From Panorpa germanica (Eukaryota; Arthropoda; Insecta; Mecoptera; Panorpidae): DNA of 64,000 bases. A model generated the notes under the pieces. The model was not told where the DNA came from. It ran no database searches and was given only the letters and a program-made list of their open reading frames with translations. Where the stretch lies: contig OY783209.1 of the NCBI GenBank assembly GCA_963678705.1, positions 8,494,001 through 8,558,000 of the forward strand, in the 5' to 3' direction. The first letter of the stretch is position 1; the number at the start of each line of letters is the position of its first letter. This document shows positions 49,501 to 63,050 of this stretch, in pieces. Both the position numbers and the translations under genes were made by a program.

Positions 49501-50451
49501 AGAAGAAGACATGGTATAATTTTAACAAATGCGTTCTTGAGATATTGGGCGAACAGTTCAAATAAGTAGTATATATACCGATGCGCTCAATTTAAATTGC
49601 TATAGTTCAGGTAATACGAGTATTTGGAATAATAGTACTGGTAAACTATTAAAAAATTCCTAAAAGTAGAGTTATTAAATTTAATCCTGACAATCCTGAT
49701 TCAGAGATGTAACTGGTCCTGAAATCACCACACATTAAATAAGAAACACAAGAAAAGACCAGCAACAAAAAGTTTGTAAATTTCCTTATTGAATAAAATA
49801 TGTTCCATCTAAAAAACTAAACGATAATAAAAATACAATTTCTTATGCGGAGATTTAAATCCATTAGGATATAATATATGCCCAGATTTGTTGGCGGCTG
49901 TTATGAAGATAGCCAGGGTTATGCCACCAAGGAATAAACGCATGCATATATGAGCAGTAAAGACTGGAAGATGAATGGAAAAGTGCGTAATAATATTTTA
50001 TGAAAATATTACGACGGACAGTTGAAATGGCCTCTATAAAACAACTGAAGCTCTTAACAAATATTAAAATGTTTTGTTTTCGTAATCGTAAAGATAATGT
50101 ACAAGAAATTGTTACTTTGTTTTTATAATAATGTTTAGTAGGTAGGAGTGTGCTGGAATACACCATACCATGTAAAAACTTGTAAAAAGATGTCATATAT
50201 TTTATGAAATTAATCTTAATAAAATTGTCTATCATGACCACAGCTGCCCAAATGGAATATTATAAAAGATATTACCAATTAAAAATGTTGTTTAAAACGA
50301 TTAGAACATTAATGAGACAATACGTCATATTATAGTTTTGTATTTAGATACGTTTTCATATATAGTAAAAGTATCTAAATGCTTAACGTATATAGATACA
50401 TTATAATACTACTAAAAACTTGCTGTTAAGCTTGTTCTACTGTTAAAGATA
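46547..50451. other. AT-rich, no gene seen
   Basis: About 3.9 kb. Short reading frames at 47464-47769, 49241-49447 and 49864-50241 show no recognisable domain. 48470-49060 looks like an old, low-complexity repeat (GAAAGTTGAAATTTT style) that I cannot assign. Confidence 0.35.
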
Positions 50452-50765
50452 CGAGGTCTGTTCAAAAAATAAGGTGAATTTTCAAATTTCGCGAGCTACG
50501 TACATTCGATTATCGATTTTTTTATTTTGTTATGTTGGTACACTCGTCTCGAACATATGTTCACAGTTTTAGCTATATAGCACATTTAGTTTGTTTGTGA
50601 GAGGCATAAAAGTTAGAAATGTTTTGCGTGTTCGGCGATTTTCTGCTGTCGAAAAACATGGATCAAAGAGTTTGCATTAAATTTTGTGTGAAAAATGGAA
50701 TCAAGTGCTCCAAAACACTTGAAATGTTGAAAGTGGCATACGGTGAGTCTACTTTAAGCCAAAAA
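50452..50765 (+). pseudogene. Mariner 5' end, truncated
   Basis: Begins with a mariner-type end CGAGGTCTGTTCAAAAAATA directly after a TA. A start codon at 50658 opens MDQRVCIKFCVKNGIKCSKT, continuing LEMLKVAYGESTLS, the N-terminal helix-turn-helix of a mariner transposase. The frame breaks at about 50762 and the rest is missing. It cannot be the 5' half of the other two remnants without rearrangement. Confidence 0.85.
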
Positions 50766-50849
50766 AATAACTTTTATTCTTTAAATTATTAAAAAGCCAT
50801 ATATCTGGCGACGGTATTGTTAACTTAACGATAACGTTTATCGTTAATG

Positions 50850-51340
50850 AATTGAAGAGGGCAGAGATTAGTCAGAGGAGAGATTAGTAAGAGAAGAAAT
50901 TAAGAAACAGGAGAGTACGAGGTAGGAAAAGGAAGGAGAAGATACTGTGAAGGAAGAGATCGAGTGAAGGAGATGGAAAGGATAAAAAAGAAGTATCTAG
51001 AGGAGCAGCAGATAACAAGAGAAAGAGATATGTAAGTATAGCAATAGGAGAGGATAAACAAGATGGAGGAATCGATCAAAAATGAGGGACACAGCTGTCC
51101 CAGACGAGGAGGAAGCCGGAGTACTTAGATAAGTAAAGAAGTAATAGAAGATAAGTTAAACTAGATAAGTAAAAGAAACGAATATTGAAAAAGTGTAGAG
51201 AGAGGGTTGAACGAAATGGAAGTCTAGTGGAACTGATGCTGGGGAAGGAAGAGGGGAAATGTCGGGAATGGAATGTTCGGAACAGTTGTAAAGACTTTGT
51301 AAAGGTCATAGAGGCGTAGATAAATAAATGTTATTGCTCG
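50850..51340 (+). mobile_element. R1-like LINE 3' end
   Basis: Purine-rich decayed frame (RVRGRKRRRRYCEGRDRVK), then a 3' untranslated-like stretch ending GGCGTAGATAAATAAATG. The style matches LINE 3' ends at 8610 and 33185, but direct identity is limited. Confidence 0.5.
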
Positions 51341-52882
51341 TAAGGAATTGTGTTACAGCTAAATTTGTTGTAGCTTCGTCAACAAAGCTCGGGAATCTCG
51401 CTCCTCCACTAATATCAAGCTTATTTGAAGTTACGAGATAAACGACTAACGCAAACAAACACACAATGACTTCCGAAACGCAATTACAACAAGTAAATGA
51501 GTAAAAATGTTTGTGATAACTGTTATTACGGATAGTGGATGCATTTTCATGTTTTCCGACTTGGGTTGCTGTAAACGGATATGTCGTATTACAGACAAGG
51601 GTATTGGGAGAAGACGGGGGTATGAAGCAGCCAAGTTATAATTACCACGTGGGTTTAGTTATAATACAAATTGGAAATTAAATTACAATCTGTTGGTGTA
51701 ATTATACAACAATAAAGACAACATCATTATATAATCATTGCACGTTGACAGGATGGGGGGCGATATATCTACTTGTGAGGGTGGGTCTTGAATCTACAAT
51801 GTAGTTTATATTTTATTATTTGTATTTTTAATTTTGGTATCATCAGTTACCATGTAAATCTCAAGATGTAATAAGTGTGTGAAAGCGTAAGAGTAACTTA
51901 TGGTTATACAGGTAATCCTAGAGGGCCGTACCGTATTAAAAAGAGAATAGATTCGTGTATCCTCCAGCGTCTGTCTGCACTAAACTTCTAATGTTCTCTT
52001 GTAATGTTGATTTTGAGTTGGTTTTCAATGTTATGTTTAGCAACTTCACACAAAATTGAATTTGATTTTAGTTTAAATATTACTAGGTTGCATTACTTTA
52101 ATATAAGGCCGCTTCAATAGCAAAATAAATGAACAGATAGATATTCTGTAAAATAATTTTTCTATTATTTTTAATTAAATTTCTCAATTTATATATGCGT
52201 TGTAATTAAATGTTTTTAATTAGAAATATAATTGTTAGCTTTAAAAATAATAAAATATGACTTATTGACTTTTTTCAATAATTCCAACCAATATAAATTA
52301 CCGATTCGCGGAACTAATTAAAGGGGCTCATAAATATGAAAAACATGAAAGGGAATTAAAAATATTTATTTAATTATATTTGCTTTTTCGATGCGTATAG
52401 AATGAAATTATTTGGTGTTAATGAAATAGAAATTGTTTTAACAAAATTTATTGAGAATATATTGTAACCCTAATGAAAAGGGTTTTTGGGGTTCTGTTGG
52501 AATATTATCATGAAAATTAATGGCAATAATATATACATTCCCGTATTGTAGCATATTGCATTTTGCCATTATATGATATGCATTGGTCAATGTTTGCATT
52601 GTGCATTGTGTAATAATACGCAGTTAGGACCCCAAGCGAATGTCGACCAGCTATTACATAGCACAGGGCCCACAATTGCATTGCATATTACTGACATATT
52701 ACAGTGAAGTCCAAAGGCTAATTAAATTTGTATAAACTATAGCAACGTGGAAATTAAACACCGTATGAATATGCTAACGATAAAATTAAACAGTGTGCAT
52801 GAATTAGTTATAGGCGGTTTCTGATAGAATGCTGTATGATTGAAAACTACACTGTAAAAAAATTGATCTTTTCATTATTGCA
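51341..52882. other. AT-rich, no gene seen
   Basis: No gene or clear repeat recognised. Confidence 0.35.
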
Positions 52883-53090
52883 CTTTTATAACAGAATTTT
52901 TTAAGAAAATTTCAAATTTCTAAATATTTAAACAATTTACTAATTAATTTTGAATTACTTAACAAAAATTTGGTATTAACAGGAAAAGTTTTAATCACAT
53001 CTAATATTTCACTATTGAATTTTGATCTTTGTAAATTATAATTTATGCATTCAAATATGATCTAAAGTTCCTTCTTCACCACATTGACAT
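52883..53090 (-). pseudogene. LINE C-terminal remnant, copy 1
   Basis: The reverse complement matches 62850-63055 closely. It encodes CGEEGTLDHI, then after a small deletion the continuation SKFNSEILDVIKTFPVNTKF and further. The same non-LTR element family as at 62703-63050. Confidence 0.8.
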
Positions 53091-53554
53091 AAAAAATATA
53101 TGTAATGCATTTTCTGTTACTACATATTCTTTTTATACTCGTACAAACTACTATTGGCTTTAAAACAAATAATTTTTATGTATTTTATTGTGAAACTAAA
53201 TGACATTCAGTGATTACATTTTTAATATTTTAAAAGCTGCTTTTGTTCTCTGGGGGTTCCATTAGATTTCACATTATGCAAATAATTATTTATTCAAAAT
53301 GCCACTAATATTATAAAGAGCACATTCATACATTCATTCATTCATGCATAAAACACTGATTTGTTATCATTACGTAACTATGAACGTAATGTTATTTTAA
53401 TTGAAATACACATATAAATACTAGTACTAGAGAGGCAAATCGGGGATTTTGGGTCGAATACTGCAGTTTCATCGCAGTGTACTGCATTTATTTAACGTCA
53501 GCTACCGCCGCTCCTACTACGTCGGCAGTTTTGTAGGTTTCGTGGCATCATATA
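53091..53554. other. AT-rich, no gene seen
   Basis: Carries a short CATT repeat near 53330. 53488-53550 resembles 44099-44160. Confidence 0.35.
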
Positions 53555-53847
53555 CCCAGTAAACATTTTGGAGTAAATTCTATTTCATTTCTATTACTTT
53601 TCATGAGTTTTCTTGTCATGAACGCGTTTGTTTTCTATTCAGTCATTCATAGGGAATGTCTCTTCTATGAGCTACAGACGGCGCAACGACTGCTCATTGT
53701 TGAATAAAAGCGACTTCTGTGACAGGTAGGGAATCAATTTGAACTAAAATTGATTTTCTATGTGTTGCTCCCACTTGTAAAACGTTAGAATTAAATTTGT
53801 GACTAGAACTTCCCCTAGTCATTCTATTTCACCAAATGTTTACTGGG
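53555..53847 (-). mobile_element. MITE-B2, short copy
   Basis: Starts CCCAGTAAACATTTTGG and ends ACCAAATGTTTACTGGG, flanked by TA on both sides. Its interior is the reverse complement of the outer blocks of 29093-29915. Confidence 0.88.
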
Positions 53848-54290
53848 TAAGTTACTCTAAATACATCCTTTTTGTGATCTATTTTACTACTTTGTGTAGC
53901 GTGTAATATCTCTGGCTTGTTTATGCGAAAGCATTGTACGCAATCGATTGAAAACTTATTTGGGAATTTAGTTCGTAATCCGAATTGTTCGTAAGTAGAA
54001 GCGGTTACAAGCCGGGCATCACTATATATGCATTTGTATGTTAGCAGAAATACATATCTATATAAATGTCGTATTGGTTTAGTCCATAAAAGTTCAAAAA
54101 TCTAGTACACTTATACCTAAAAATATCAACTTATGAGTAATGATATATGAATGTCAAGTGTCGCATGTTAGCAGGGGCGGTCTTAGCCATTGCTAGGCCC
54201 CGGGCAGCAGATCTTTGCGAGGCACTTGTTCTTTGTATAATTTATGTAAATTGTAAGTAAGTATTTTTGATGATAATTGACGAGAATTGA

Positions 54291-54364
54291 AAAACGTTAG
54301 AATTGAAATGTACGAGTAACTAGAACTTCACCTAGCCATTCTATTTCACCAAATGTTTACTGGG
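54291..54364 (-). mobile_element. MITE-B2 end fragment
   Basis: AAAACGTTAGAATTGAAATG through ATGTTTACTGGG matches the last 75 bp of 53555-53847 and is followed by TA. Only this end is present. Confidence 0.8.
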
Positions 54365-57300
54365 TAGGTACATAATCAATTTAACTTAATAACAACCAAA
54401 CCCGGAGAATATAAGTCTATCCTGGATATCAAAGCCGAAGACACAGTAGTCAACGTCAAGTATCAATGCTTTTTAATAGAAGTGTGAAATTGGGTACACT
54501 GAAAGAGTTCAATAAGTAGATAATTTTTAGATGTGGTGTTTTTTAAAATTCCACCCACTTCCCTGTTTTATCAGGGATTCAAAATGACTGTTCTCACAAT
54601 CATTTAATGTAGTTTCAGCTTTTATTTACCATAGGAAAATTTAATAAATGTTAAGCGTTTACTTAGATATCGCATTAATATGATTATGGTGATTGTCATT
54701 TTACATTATCCATAAAATAAGGAAAAGTTTCCAAATTCAAAAATTATCTACACATTAAACTCTTTCTTTGTACCAAATTTCACAATTTTATCAGAAAGTG
54801 CAGTATTAACCTGCGTTGCCACTCTACTATATGTATATACAAATATGATGAATATCATACAATCGAATCGTCATAAAACACGAGAAAAAAATGTATAAAA
54901 CAAGTATATTTTCGAAATTAATAATTAATTATGAAAATTAATGTTATTGCAATATTTAAAACAATAATCCCACATGAGGGGATTAGTTTGGATACAAATT
55001 TCATCATTAAAAAACAATTATAACATATTCATATTTTTAGAGATGGGGTTATAGAAATATTTACACGGGAATAAAGGGAAACCAATAAACCGGTGCAGAC
55101 CTGTTGCAGCGATTTGTTAAACCCACGTACGATGCACGTGTAATGATTGTTATACAAGTAAAGACATAGGCGTACGCAAGGCAATAAATTGGAAGAGCCC
55201 TATAAATAAATATAAACGATTAATTAGTTATTCAAACTATTTTCGACTAGCTTCGATATTTTGTAATATTTGTTCGTATTCTCTACTACCCTTTTTCACA
55301 ATCCTTCATAAATTTAGGTGAAATTAAGTAGTCAAATTCAAAAAATTCTCAAAAACTGATCTAATTTTAATCTGATCTAAATTTTTGTCAAAAAGTTAGA
55401 AAATTAAGAAATAACCAATTTATTTTAAATTAAGTTTAAACCAATAAATGGCCGGTTCTTCAGTAATAAGCAATCAGCAGTAATAAGTGGCCCCTTGAAT
55501 ATTGAGAAATTTGAATTTTGGGGCCGCTTATTGTTTAATACTGTAATATGTTAACAATGTACTAGACATGTGCGTATACCGCCTCCTTACATAGATTTAG
55601 GCCTATAGTTCACATTGCTATTGAAGCGTATTCGAGTTAAGAGCAAAAATAAAAAAAAATCTGAAGAAATTCTCATAACTTCTACAGTTTTTATCACAGA
55701 AAGTTGAAATAGTGCTAAAACGACGTATTTCAAAAAAATAATGCGTTTTACGCTATTTTGAACATTCTCAGTATATTCGTACTACAGTAATGAAAAATTG
55801 GGGCAAATATCATAGATTTCATTATATTATGTATGCTAAATTTGCCACAGATCCCATTTTATACAGTTCAAATTTAATCATCAAATTTCATCTTAGATTC
55901 CATTCTATTCACAATAAATTTGTGTTTACTTGTGCAGTGACGTGCATATTTTTCAGACACTCATTTACTCCTGTTAACGAAGGCCCTAACATTAGCCCTC
56001 CGAATAGGATACCGCGCTACTGCCAATATTTTCAAGAGTCGACGTATGCTTTGAAACAACCCCATCCCCTTTATGTACGAGCTTGGTAAAGCTTGTTACT
56101 CTAACTATAACAATTAGATTACTAGTCTATAAAATATTCTATAGTGTTTTAATTTTATCGCTTAAGTTTTTATGTTCATTTGCAGATCATTTTATCGCAT
56201 AGCTGCTGCATTAAATGGTAATTAAATTTAATGCATTTTCAGTTACTAAAGTTGCACTACGGTTGTCAAGGTTTGAATTGGTTGAGTTTGGTTTACATAA
56301 AAAACAAATTAAAAAGCATGTAATACATATGTAAATTTTTAATTACAAAATAAGTTAAGACTATAGGGATTAACTCTAATCAACACTGTTGCCTCTCAGC
56401 ACAAAGTAGTAGTAGTAGGAATAGTATGCGCGTATTTACATTGTGTGAAATCTAGAAATAGTTTGTCTGAATAATACAATATAATATATTTTTTAGAAAA
56501 ACCCTGTAATATTCTTCTGTAATATGATGACAAGAATTTTCTAATATCATAAGAATTCAAAATTCGTATCGTTTAGAGCAGTTATTAATTTTTTATTTCC
56601 GATAAAGTCTTTTCATGTTCTCGCTGAATATTCCAATATGAAACACTTTAAACCTGAGCAAATAACTATGCAAGGTATGTGACACGACATAGTCAATATT
56701 CGTGCTACATTTGCATGCGTCATATTTGCAATAAAATCCATTTTTATTTACCCAGTGAATATTTTGATATTATGCAGTTTTAAATGGATTATCGATACAG
56801 GGATTACCATCTGCAACTGGCAGTAAATAATATAAAAAGAGGAAATTGTTAAATATCCGTTCTCTATATCATTGGCGTCCGGAGAAAATTTTAAAGGGAA
56901 GGATTTCCTTCTGTCCAGGTTGTTTCGCTTTTCACCGAATTATAAGATATTACATAGGATTGTGCAACAAGAGCGGTCATTTTAAATCAGTAGAAAAACG
57001 GAAAGCTTTAAGCAGTGGTACAGTTGGAGCTTTGTCTATACCAATAAATCTCCATAATTTTGAAGAGATGAGAATTTTTAACACATTTTATTCATTTTAC
57101 ACAATACAATAAAGGAAAACAATAAAGATGATAAACGGATGAAGCGAAGTTGATAGGGAGGATGTCAGAGTAGATACCTCGAAAAACAGCGAAGTAAGGA
57201 GACAAAAATGAGCGCAAGGTTTAGGCCTACATTACATTCCATTTAATCTCATTTAAACTAAACTTAACCTAATTTATATTTAATATATATCTTTCTCTAG

Positions 57301-59848
57301 TTTGTAATCTTTCTCTGTTCTCTTTCTTGGAAGACTTACTCTACTTTCGACCTCCTACCAACATCTATTCCAAATGTAATCTACTTTCTCCTGCTCCTTC
57401 CCGCACATTCTTCATATTTTCTCGTCCTCTTTTCTTCAATACCTGATTTTATGTATTTTCCAAAAAAATGCCATCCAGAGCGATAAATGTTTCATTAAAT
57501 CCCGTTCCCCCTGTCTGCGTACGCCTATGCTATCGATCTATAAGTCATTCCGGTGCCGGTCACTACGTGAAATATTGATAAAGAAATAGAATCACCGTTC
57601 AAACGCTAAAACGATAGTATTGTGTAATAGTTCGATCCCCAAATCAAATATAGGATTCAGTTCCTCACCTTCCATTAGATTTGCAAACAATTTTCCGCCC
57701 TTCACTTACAACCGAAACTAATTTTAGTTTTACCGGTCCTGTTACTCCGTTAAGTATTTGGTAAACATGTGGTAACGCTGTTAAAGTTTGGTCATTAAGC
57801 TATGATTATATAAATACTTAATGAACGACGGATTACATTACTTAATCAAAGATTATGTAAGCGACGTTTACGCTAGAAGTGATTTGATATGCATAAATGA
57901 AACTATTAGTTCAGGTTTACTTGGTCATTAATTTGAGTAAGTAATTAAAGTTGAATTAAATATTTATAAATGTGACTATTGTGAATATAGTTGATTTAAG
58001 GTTTATTTAACATAAAAAGTTTATCTTTAACAAAACATATTCTTAATGAAGCTTGGTAGGGATGCAGCACATCTGGCTATTTTTGAGAAAACGAATATAA
58101 AAAAACCAGCCGACCTAAAATTCGTTCACGAAGACCAATTTACTAGCTCTCCCAGTAATAGTGATGTTTTCTGGTTTAGATTCGATATGAGAAATAAAGA
58201 AAATTGATGAAAACAATTCTTTCACGTGAAATTACTTTAAAATACTTGTGTTAAGTATTATTCTCACTCACTGCAATTTTGTATTTAATTTAAATTGTTT
58301 AGCATATGGCAATACGCGTAGTCATTCACAGTACCATTTTTAATTTAATTTATTTTTTAATTTTTTTTAGAACGTTACAAGATACAATGTTTTAAATTAA
58401 AAATATTAAATTAAGAAAAACTTTATTATATTATAACCTCCAAAATGTGACAATCTGTCAAAATTCAATAGGATTTACTTTTAAAAGAAGTTTAATGACA
58501 GATTTTGAAAAATATAGAAGTGAAAACAATTTCTATTATTAATTGTTTAATTATTTCACATACAATTTTGTCGAACTGTCAAAATTTATATTACTAATGA
58601 TGTATACGCACCAACTAAATTAACTAAATTTAAATTAAAACACAAATGTGAAAAGGAATGCTTAAACGAAAACCTGAAATCTAGATTACAATATTAAATA
58701 AAAACAGTAAATTAAATATCAAAACAGTGAGTGGCAGTGAGGCTTTACCTGTTGCTTATCGCTTTATTTCTTACAAAGTCTATCATAAACAGTTTATATC
58801 ACAATTCAATTATTATTTCGTTTCCTAATCAAACACACACATTCCTAATTAATAAGCACGCATTTATTTTTAATTACGCAATATTTTCTATTCACTCCAA
58901 TGAACAATATTTTTAAATTTTCGAATTGCCTTTGAATCAAACATTTAACAATTAAATAAATAGACTGAAGTCAGCTTTGATTGAACTCGGCTAACGATTG
59001 GCTCGGCTTCGCTTGGCTTATGTGTAAAAATGTACATAATTAACTAATTCGAAAATCAATAAATAATTTTCTAACGATATTCATAGTATTTTCAATCTCA
59101 TCCCTCCTAGCCCTATGTGTTATAATGTGTCAATTTTATTTACAACCTGTTCAATACAAATCATGTTATCTCTTTTATCTAGTGTATTTATCAATATATC
59201 TATCTCACTCACTCCTGAATCCCTTTGTAGACAATATTTACCTTGGTATCAGATTTAGATATGTGATATTCTCTATTGGAAGGATAGCCAACCTTATGAC
59301 AGAGCGGAGCCGTTTTTCTGTATTATTTCCTTTATTAAAAACTTTATTGAAAGTGATGAATATTGACAGAATGACAGAATGGCATCAGAGAGCCGGAATT
59401 TCTTTTTCAATTTTTAAAGAGATGTTTAACCCCCTTGAATTTTGGTTTTCTTTATTAGTTCAAATTCACAATTCTATTCTAAGTTTCACCACAGCCAGGA
59501 TAAACGAGAATGGGACATGTTGAAGCAAAATGACTTGCTTGATGAAATTAAAGTAAGAGTTAAGGGGGGGTGAACTTAAGATGTTTATGTTTAAATCGTT
59601 TTATGTAAGTAACTATAAACGCGAATCAAAATCTAAAGCGGTAATTAGTTAGATGAATAACGTATCTACATTTTAAGCTTTCTTCCACTCACTTTAAATG
59701 AGTTGGAACCGCAAAAATAACTTTTGAAAACGAATATTGCTATATTTTCTAGTTAAATTCCAATTTCTATATGACTTCAATAGTACAAAAACAAAAAACC
59801 GATTTTTTAAACCGATTTTTCTTTATGGTACACAAAAACAGCAAAGGT
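54365..59848. other. AT-rich, no gene seen
   Basis: About 5.5 kb. Reading frames at 55790-56089, 56846-57112 and 59125-59523 have no convincing domain. 56960-57000 shares a block (GGTCATTTTAAATCA..AGAAAAAC) with 25740-25770. 57290-57440 is pyrimidine-rich and may be an inverted LINE tail. Confidence 0.35.
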
Positions 59849-60185
59849 TGTGAGGAAAAGGTAATAAGCGAAAAGAATATTGAGCAGTTCTTAAAAGGAA
59901 AGAGGTGGATGGTGGAGATAGAGAAAAGGAACGAGGAAAGAGAAGGAATGGCAGAGTAGAAACAGGTGGGAGAGTAGCAGGAAAAGCGAAGCAATAGCAG
60001 TAGCAGTTTTGATTTTATTTTTATAGGATAATTTTTATTTTTTTCGTTGGGAAGGAGTGAGAATGTATAGATTTAATAAGGATCAAAATTGAATTAAGCA
60101 CAATGACATGTATATAAATGAGTTAAGGCACAAGAATGTAGTGCAAAATGGCAAAAACATTAAAAATAAAATAATAATAAATAAC
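59849..60185 (+). mobile_element. LINE 3' tail, copy 3 (best preserved)
   Basis: Encodes the decayed tail KVISEKNIEQFLKGKRWMVE, continuing IEKRNEEREGMAE before the stop at 59957, then the shared 3' untranslated region ending in an ATAATAATAA-type tail. Matches 9171-9482 and 41347-42245. Confidence 0.75.
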
Positions 60186-60896
60186 AAACAGAATAATTTC
60201 AGTGTTTGGACGACGTTTGGCCATCACTGTTATTCAAAGTGACTATGAGTTTGTTTTAGATACAAGTTCATACAAGAGATAAATGTTCGATGAACATTAG
60301 CAGCATTAGGCTTTTATTTTCCATGTAATGAACACATTAGTATCGCAGGTACACTCACTGCTAATGTTTCCTGACTTAATTATTTACCTTCATTACAGAC
60401 AGGAAATTATTGGTTATTCATTTTTAATTTCAATTCGGAAACTAAGAAATTTATATCGCTTTACAAGTAGAGTAAAGTGGAGTAGAGTCTTCTAAAACGA
60501 GGTTAATGAATGCTTATACATTTTAGACAGTACAGGGTAATTCGGCTCATAGTCATGAAACCTATGAAGCAGCGGTGTAGTTAAATATATATATATATAC
60601 ATAATATTTTATAAAAATATGAAATATGAATGAAAAATAGTCTAGATAATTTTTATAAAAAAATTCTTTCATCTTTTCACAGACATTTTGTTTTATTGAC
60701 GTCACATGAAGCGAATAATATAATCTCCCGTTTTAGGGATTTTACTCGTATATTACAAAAAATAGATTCAAATATACAGACAAATATCCACTGGACATTG
60801 CTACACGGGGAATTACAAATATTTAATATAAAATCCGATGATATTTATATTTGCACAGGTACGACCAGGGACGGACTTGCTTTGAAAAAAAAAAAA
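60186..60896. other. AT-rich, no gene seen
   Basis: No gene recognised; the frame at 60630-60965 runs into the TA repeat. Confidence 0.35.
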
Positions 60897-61029
<133 letters not shown>

Positions 61030-61518
61030 TATGATAAGATATTTTATAATCGTCTAAGCTAGTTTTATCGTAGTCTACGTCTTTGCAACAGGCAAGGAAC
61101 TGTGACGTCACAAGCTGATATAACTATAGTGAGAATATTTAAGGCGGTAATATTTCAACCTGAATAATTTATTACACCCAGTCAATATTTCACCATTTGG
61201 GGCTCACTTGGTATCGGGCCTGCTAAAATTATACCCAGTACGTCTCTGGGTACTCTGCGACTATATTTATATGGATATATTTTATTTTATTACTGGGTAT
61301 TTGAAGGTTTAATATTTATTTACAATTTAAATGTAAAAAATGTCAAAGTTACGACTTAAAAGCACGGGTAAAATGATATCGCCAACGACATATACAATTT
61401 CATTAATTGTTCTTATTTTCTTTAGACTATAGTGACATTTTTGAGCGTAGTGAAGTTCATAAGATTATTATATTTTCAATCTAAGATCCACCTGCATTAA
61501 TACTACGTTCATCTGTTT

Positions 61519-62154
61519 TGGGCTTGTGTCCTATGTCTTAATTTCTATAAAAGTGTACTACATATTGATAAAGTGGGTTACTAGAAACTCAAATGTTCAA
61601 TTATTTTTTAATAACTCCTTATATGTTAACAGATATTAACAATTAAAAAAGTCATTTTGTCTCTTTAATTATTAAAGGGATTCAACGTTGTACACATTGC
61701 AAATGTATGTGACATCACAATCTTTGTGTAAGGTTACCAACCTTACAGATCATAAATCTCTGCTATATGTATTTATATATCAAAATATCAAATATTATTT
61801 ACAGCTATTTCAAGGAACAATAAAATTTCAATATTATGTCTGCCTTAGCAGGGTTAAATAAAATAAAAACTTATTATTCTTTGACTTGACTTGGTTATTT
61901 CGACTACCAACAGCTACAAAACATTACCACAGCACTGACCTACTCAACAAATAACTGACGTTAAAATGCATTTCACGTCATACAAATATGGCGGACCATT
62001 TCTAGCGCTAAAACTACAATTCAAATTTTCAATTGCTATATCTCCGTCAACATTTAGATATTTAATCAAATAGACACGCCAATACACATTTATTAACATC
62101 AATTTCAATCAACAATTGAAAAATCGACCACTAAAAAATGAGGACACAAGCCCA
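61519..62154 (-). mobile_element. MITE-A copy 5 (full length)
   Basis: Begins TGGGCTTGTGTCCTATGTCT and ends GGACACAAGCCCA. At 636 bp it is the longest copy and matches the others throughout. Confidence 0.93.
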
Positions 62155-62702
62155 TTATACATATAACAATTTCGTTCACTTGTTTTTGTATTTGTATTTC
62201 TTAGATAATGTGTGTGTTGTTGGATTTAACAATCTTTCAATTATAAATCACGAAATTACATCTCATTACCTAATTAAAATTAGTATCACGCAGGCAGATA
62301 CTATTTCTAAAATAATAAAGATCTGCAAAAGAAGTGGACTGAATGGAACCAGAGAGTAACCTAAATGGCTATAACGTCGATATATTTTACTTATTGTACA
62401 TATTGTAGAAATTATTAATAAGGGGCACACACATTTTTTGTTTTTTAACGCTCTCGGTTACTGCGTCGATAAAGTGAGAGTTTCATTTATACATTTCCAT
62501 ACTAAAATATACATTTTGTATCGTTTTGGGATGTTTTTTATCATTTGATTTTTAGGAGTAGTAGTGATAACATCGAGGTACTCTGTATATATATATATAT
62601 ATTCTTTTTTTCATTTATTTATTTATTTGCCTTGACTTTTATTCGTCATACTTCAATTTAAGAAACCAAGATTTCATTAACAAAAGTCAGTTAAAAGGAA
62701 GA

Positions 62703-63050
62703 GATTATTATATGTTTCATCCAAATTTAAGTAAGAAGAGATGATTTAGAAATGAGTCCCGCAAAATTATATCAACTATAATCAGAATCAAAAGTAATCA
62801 TTGCAAAACTCCAGCTCACCTGTACAAAATTAATATTAAATCCGACGATAGATGTTAATGTGGTGAAGAAGGAACTTTGGATCATATTATATTTGAATGC
62901 ATAAATTATAGTTTAGAAAGATCAAAATTCAATAGTGAAATATTAGATGTGATTAAAACTTTTCCTGTTAATACTAAATTTTTGTTAAGTGATTCAAAAT
63001 TAATTAGTGAATTATTTAAATATTTAGAAATTTGTAAAATAGAATTATAA
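62703..63050 (+). pseudogene. LINE C-terminal remnant, copy 2
   Basis: One frame reads STIIRIKSNHCKTPAHLYKI, then DDRC-stop-CGEEGTLDHIIFEC and a further 60 residues to a TAA at 63048. This is the end of a jockey/I-type non-LTR reverse transcriptase with its C..C..H..C segment. Two in-frame stops (near 62748 and in the zinc segment) make it inactive. A TA run follows at 63090. Confidence 0.8.

Noticed and set aside
56846-57112. CNKSGHF in an 88-codon frame, recalling a zinc knuckle
   Set aside because: The Cys/His spacing is not completed, and part of the block recurs at about 25740 in a non-coding setting.
59125-59523. 132-codon frame, followed by a short coding-looking stretch near 59493-59573
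   Set aside because: No recognisable domain, no clear splice context, and no second line of support. It may be a transposon fragment.
61177-61297. CCCAGT...ACTGGG pairs resembling MITE-B ends
   Set aside because: Only the six outer bases match and the interior is unrelated, so it may be chance.
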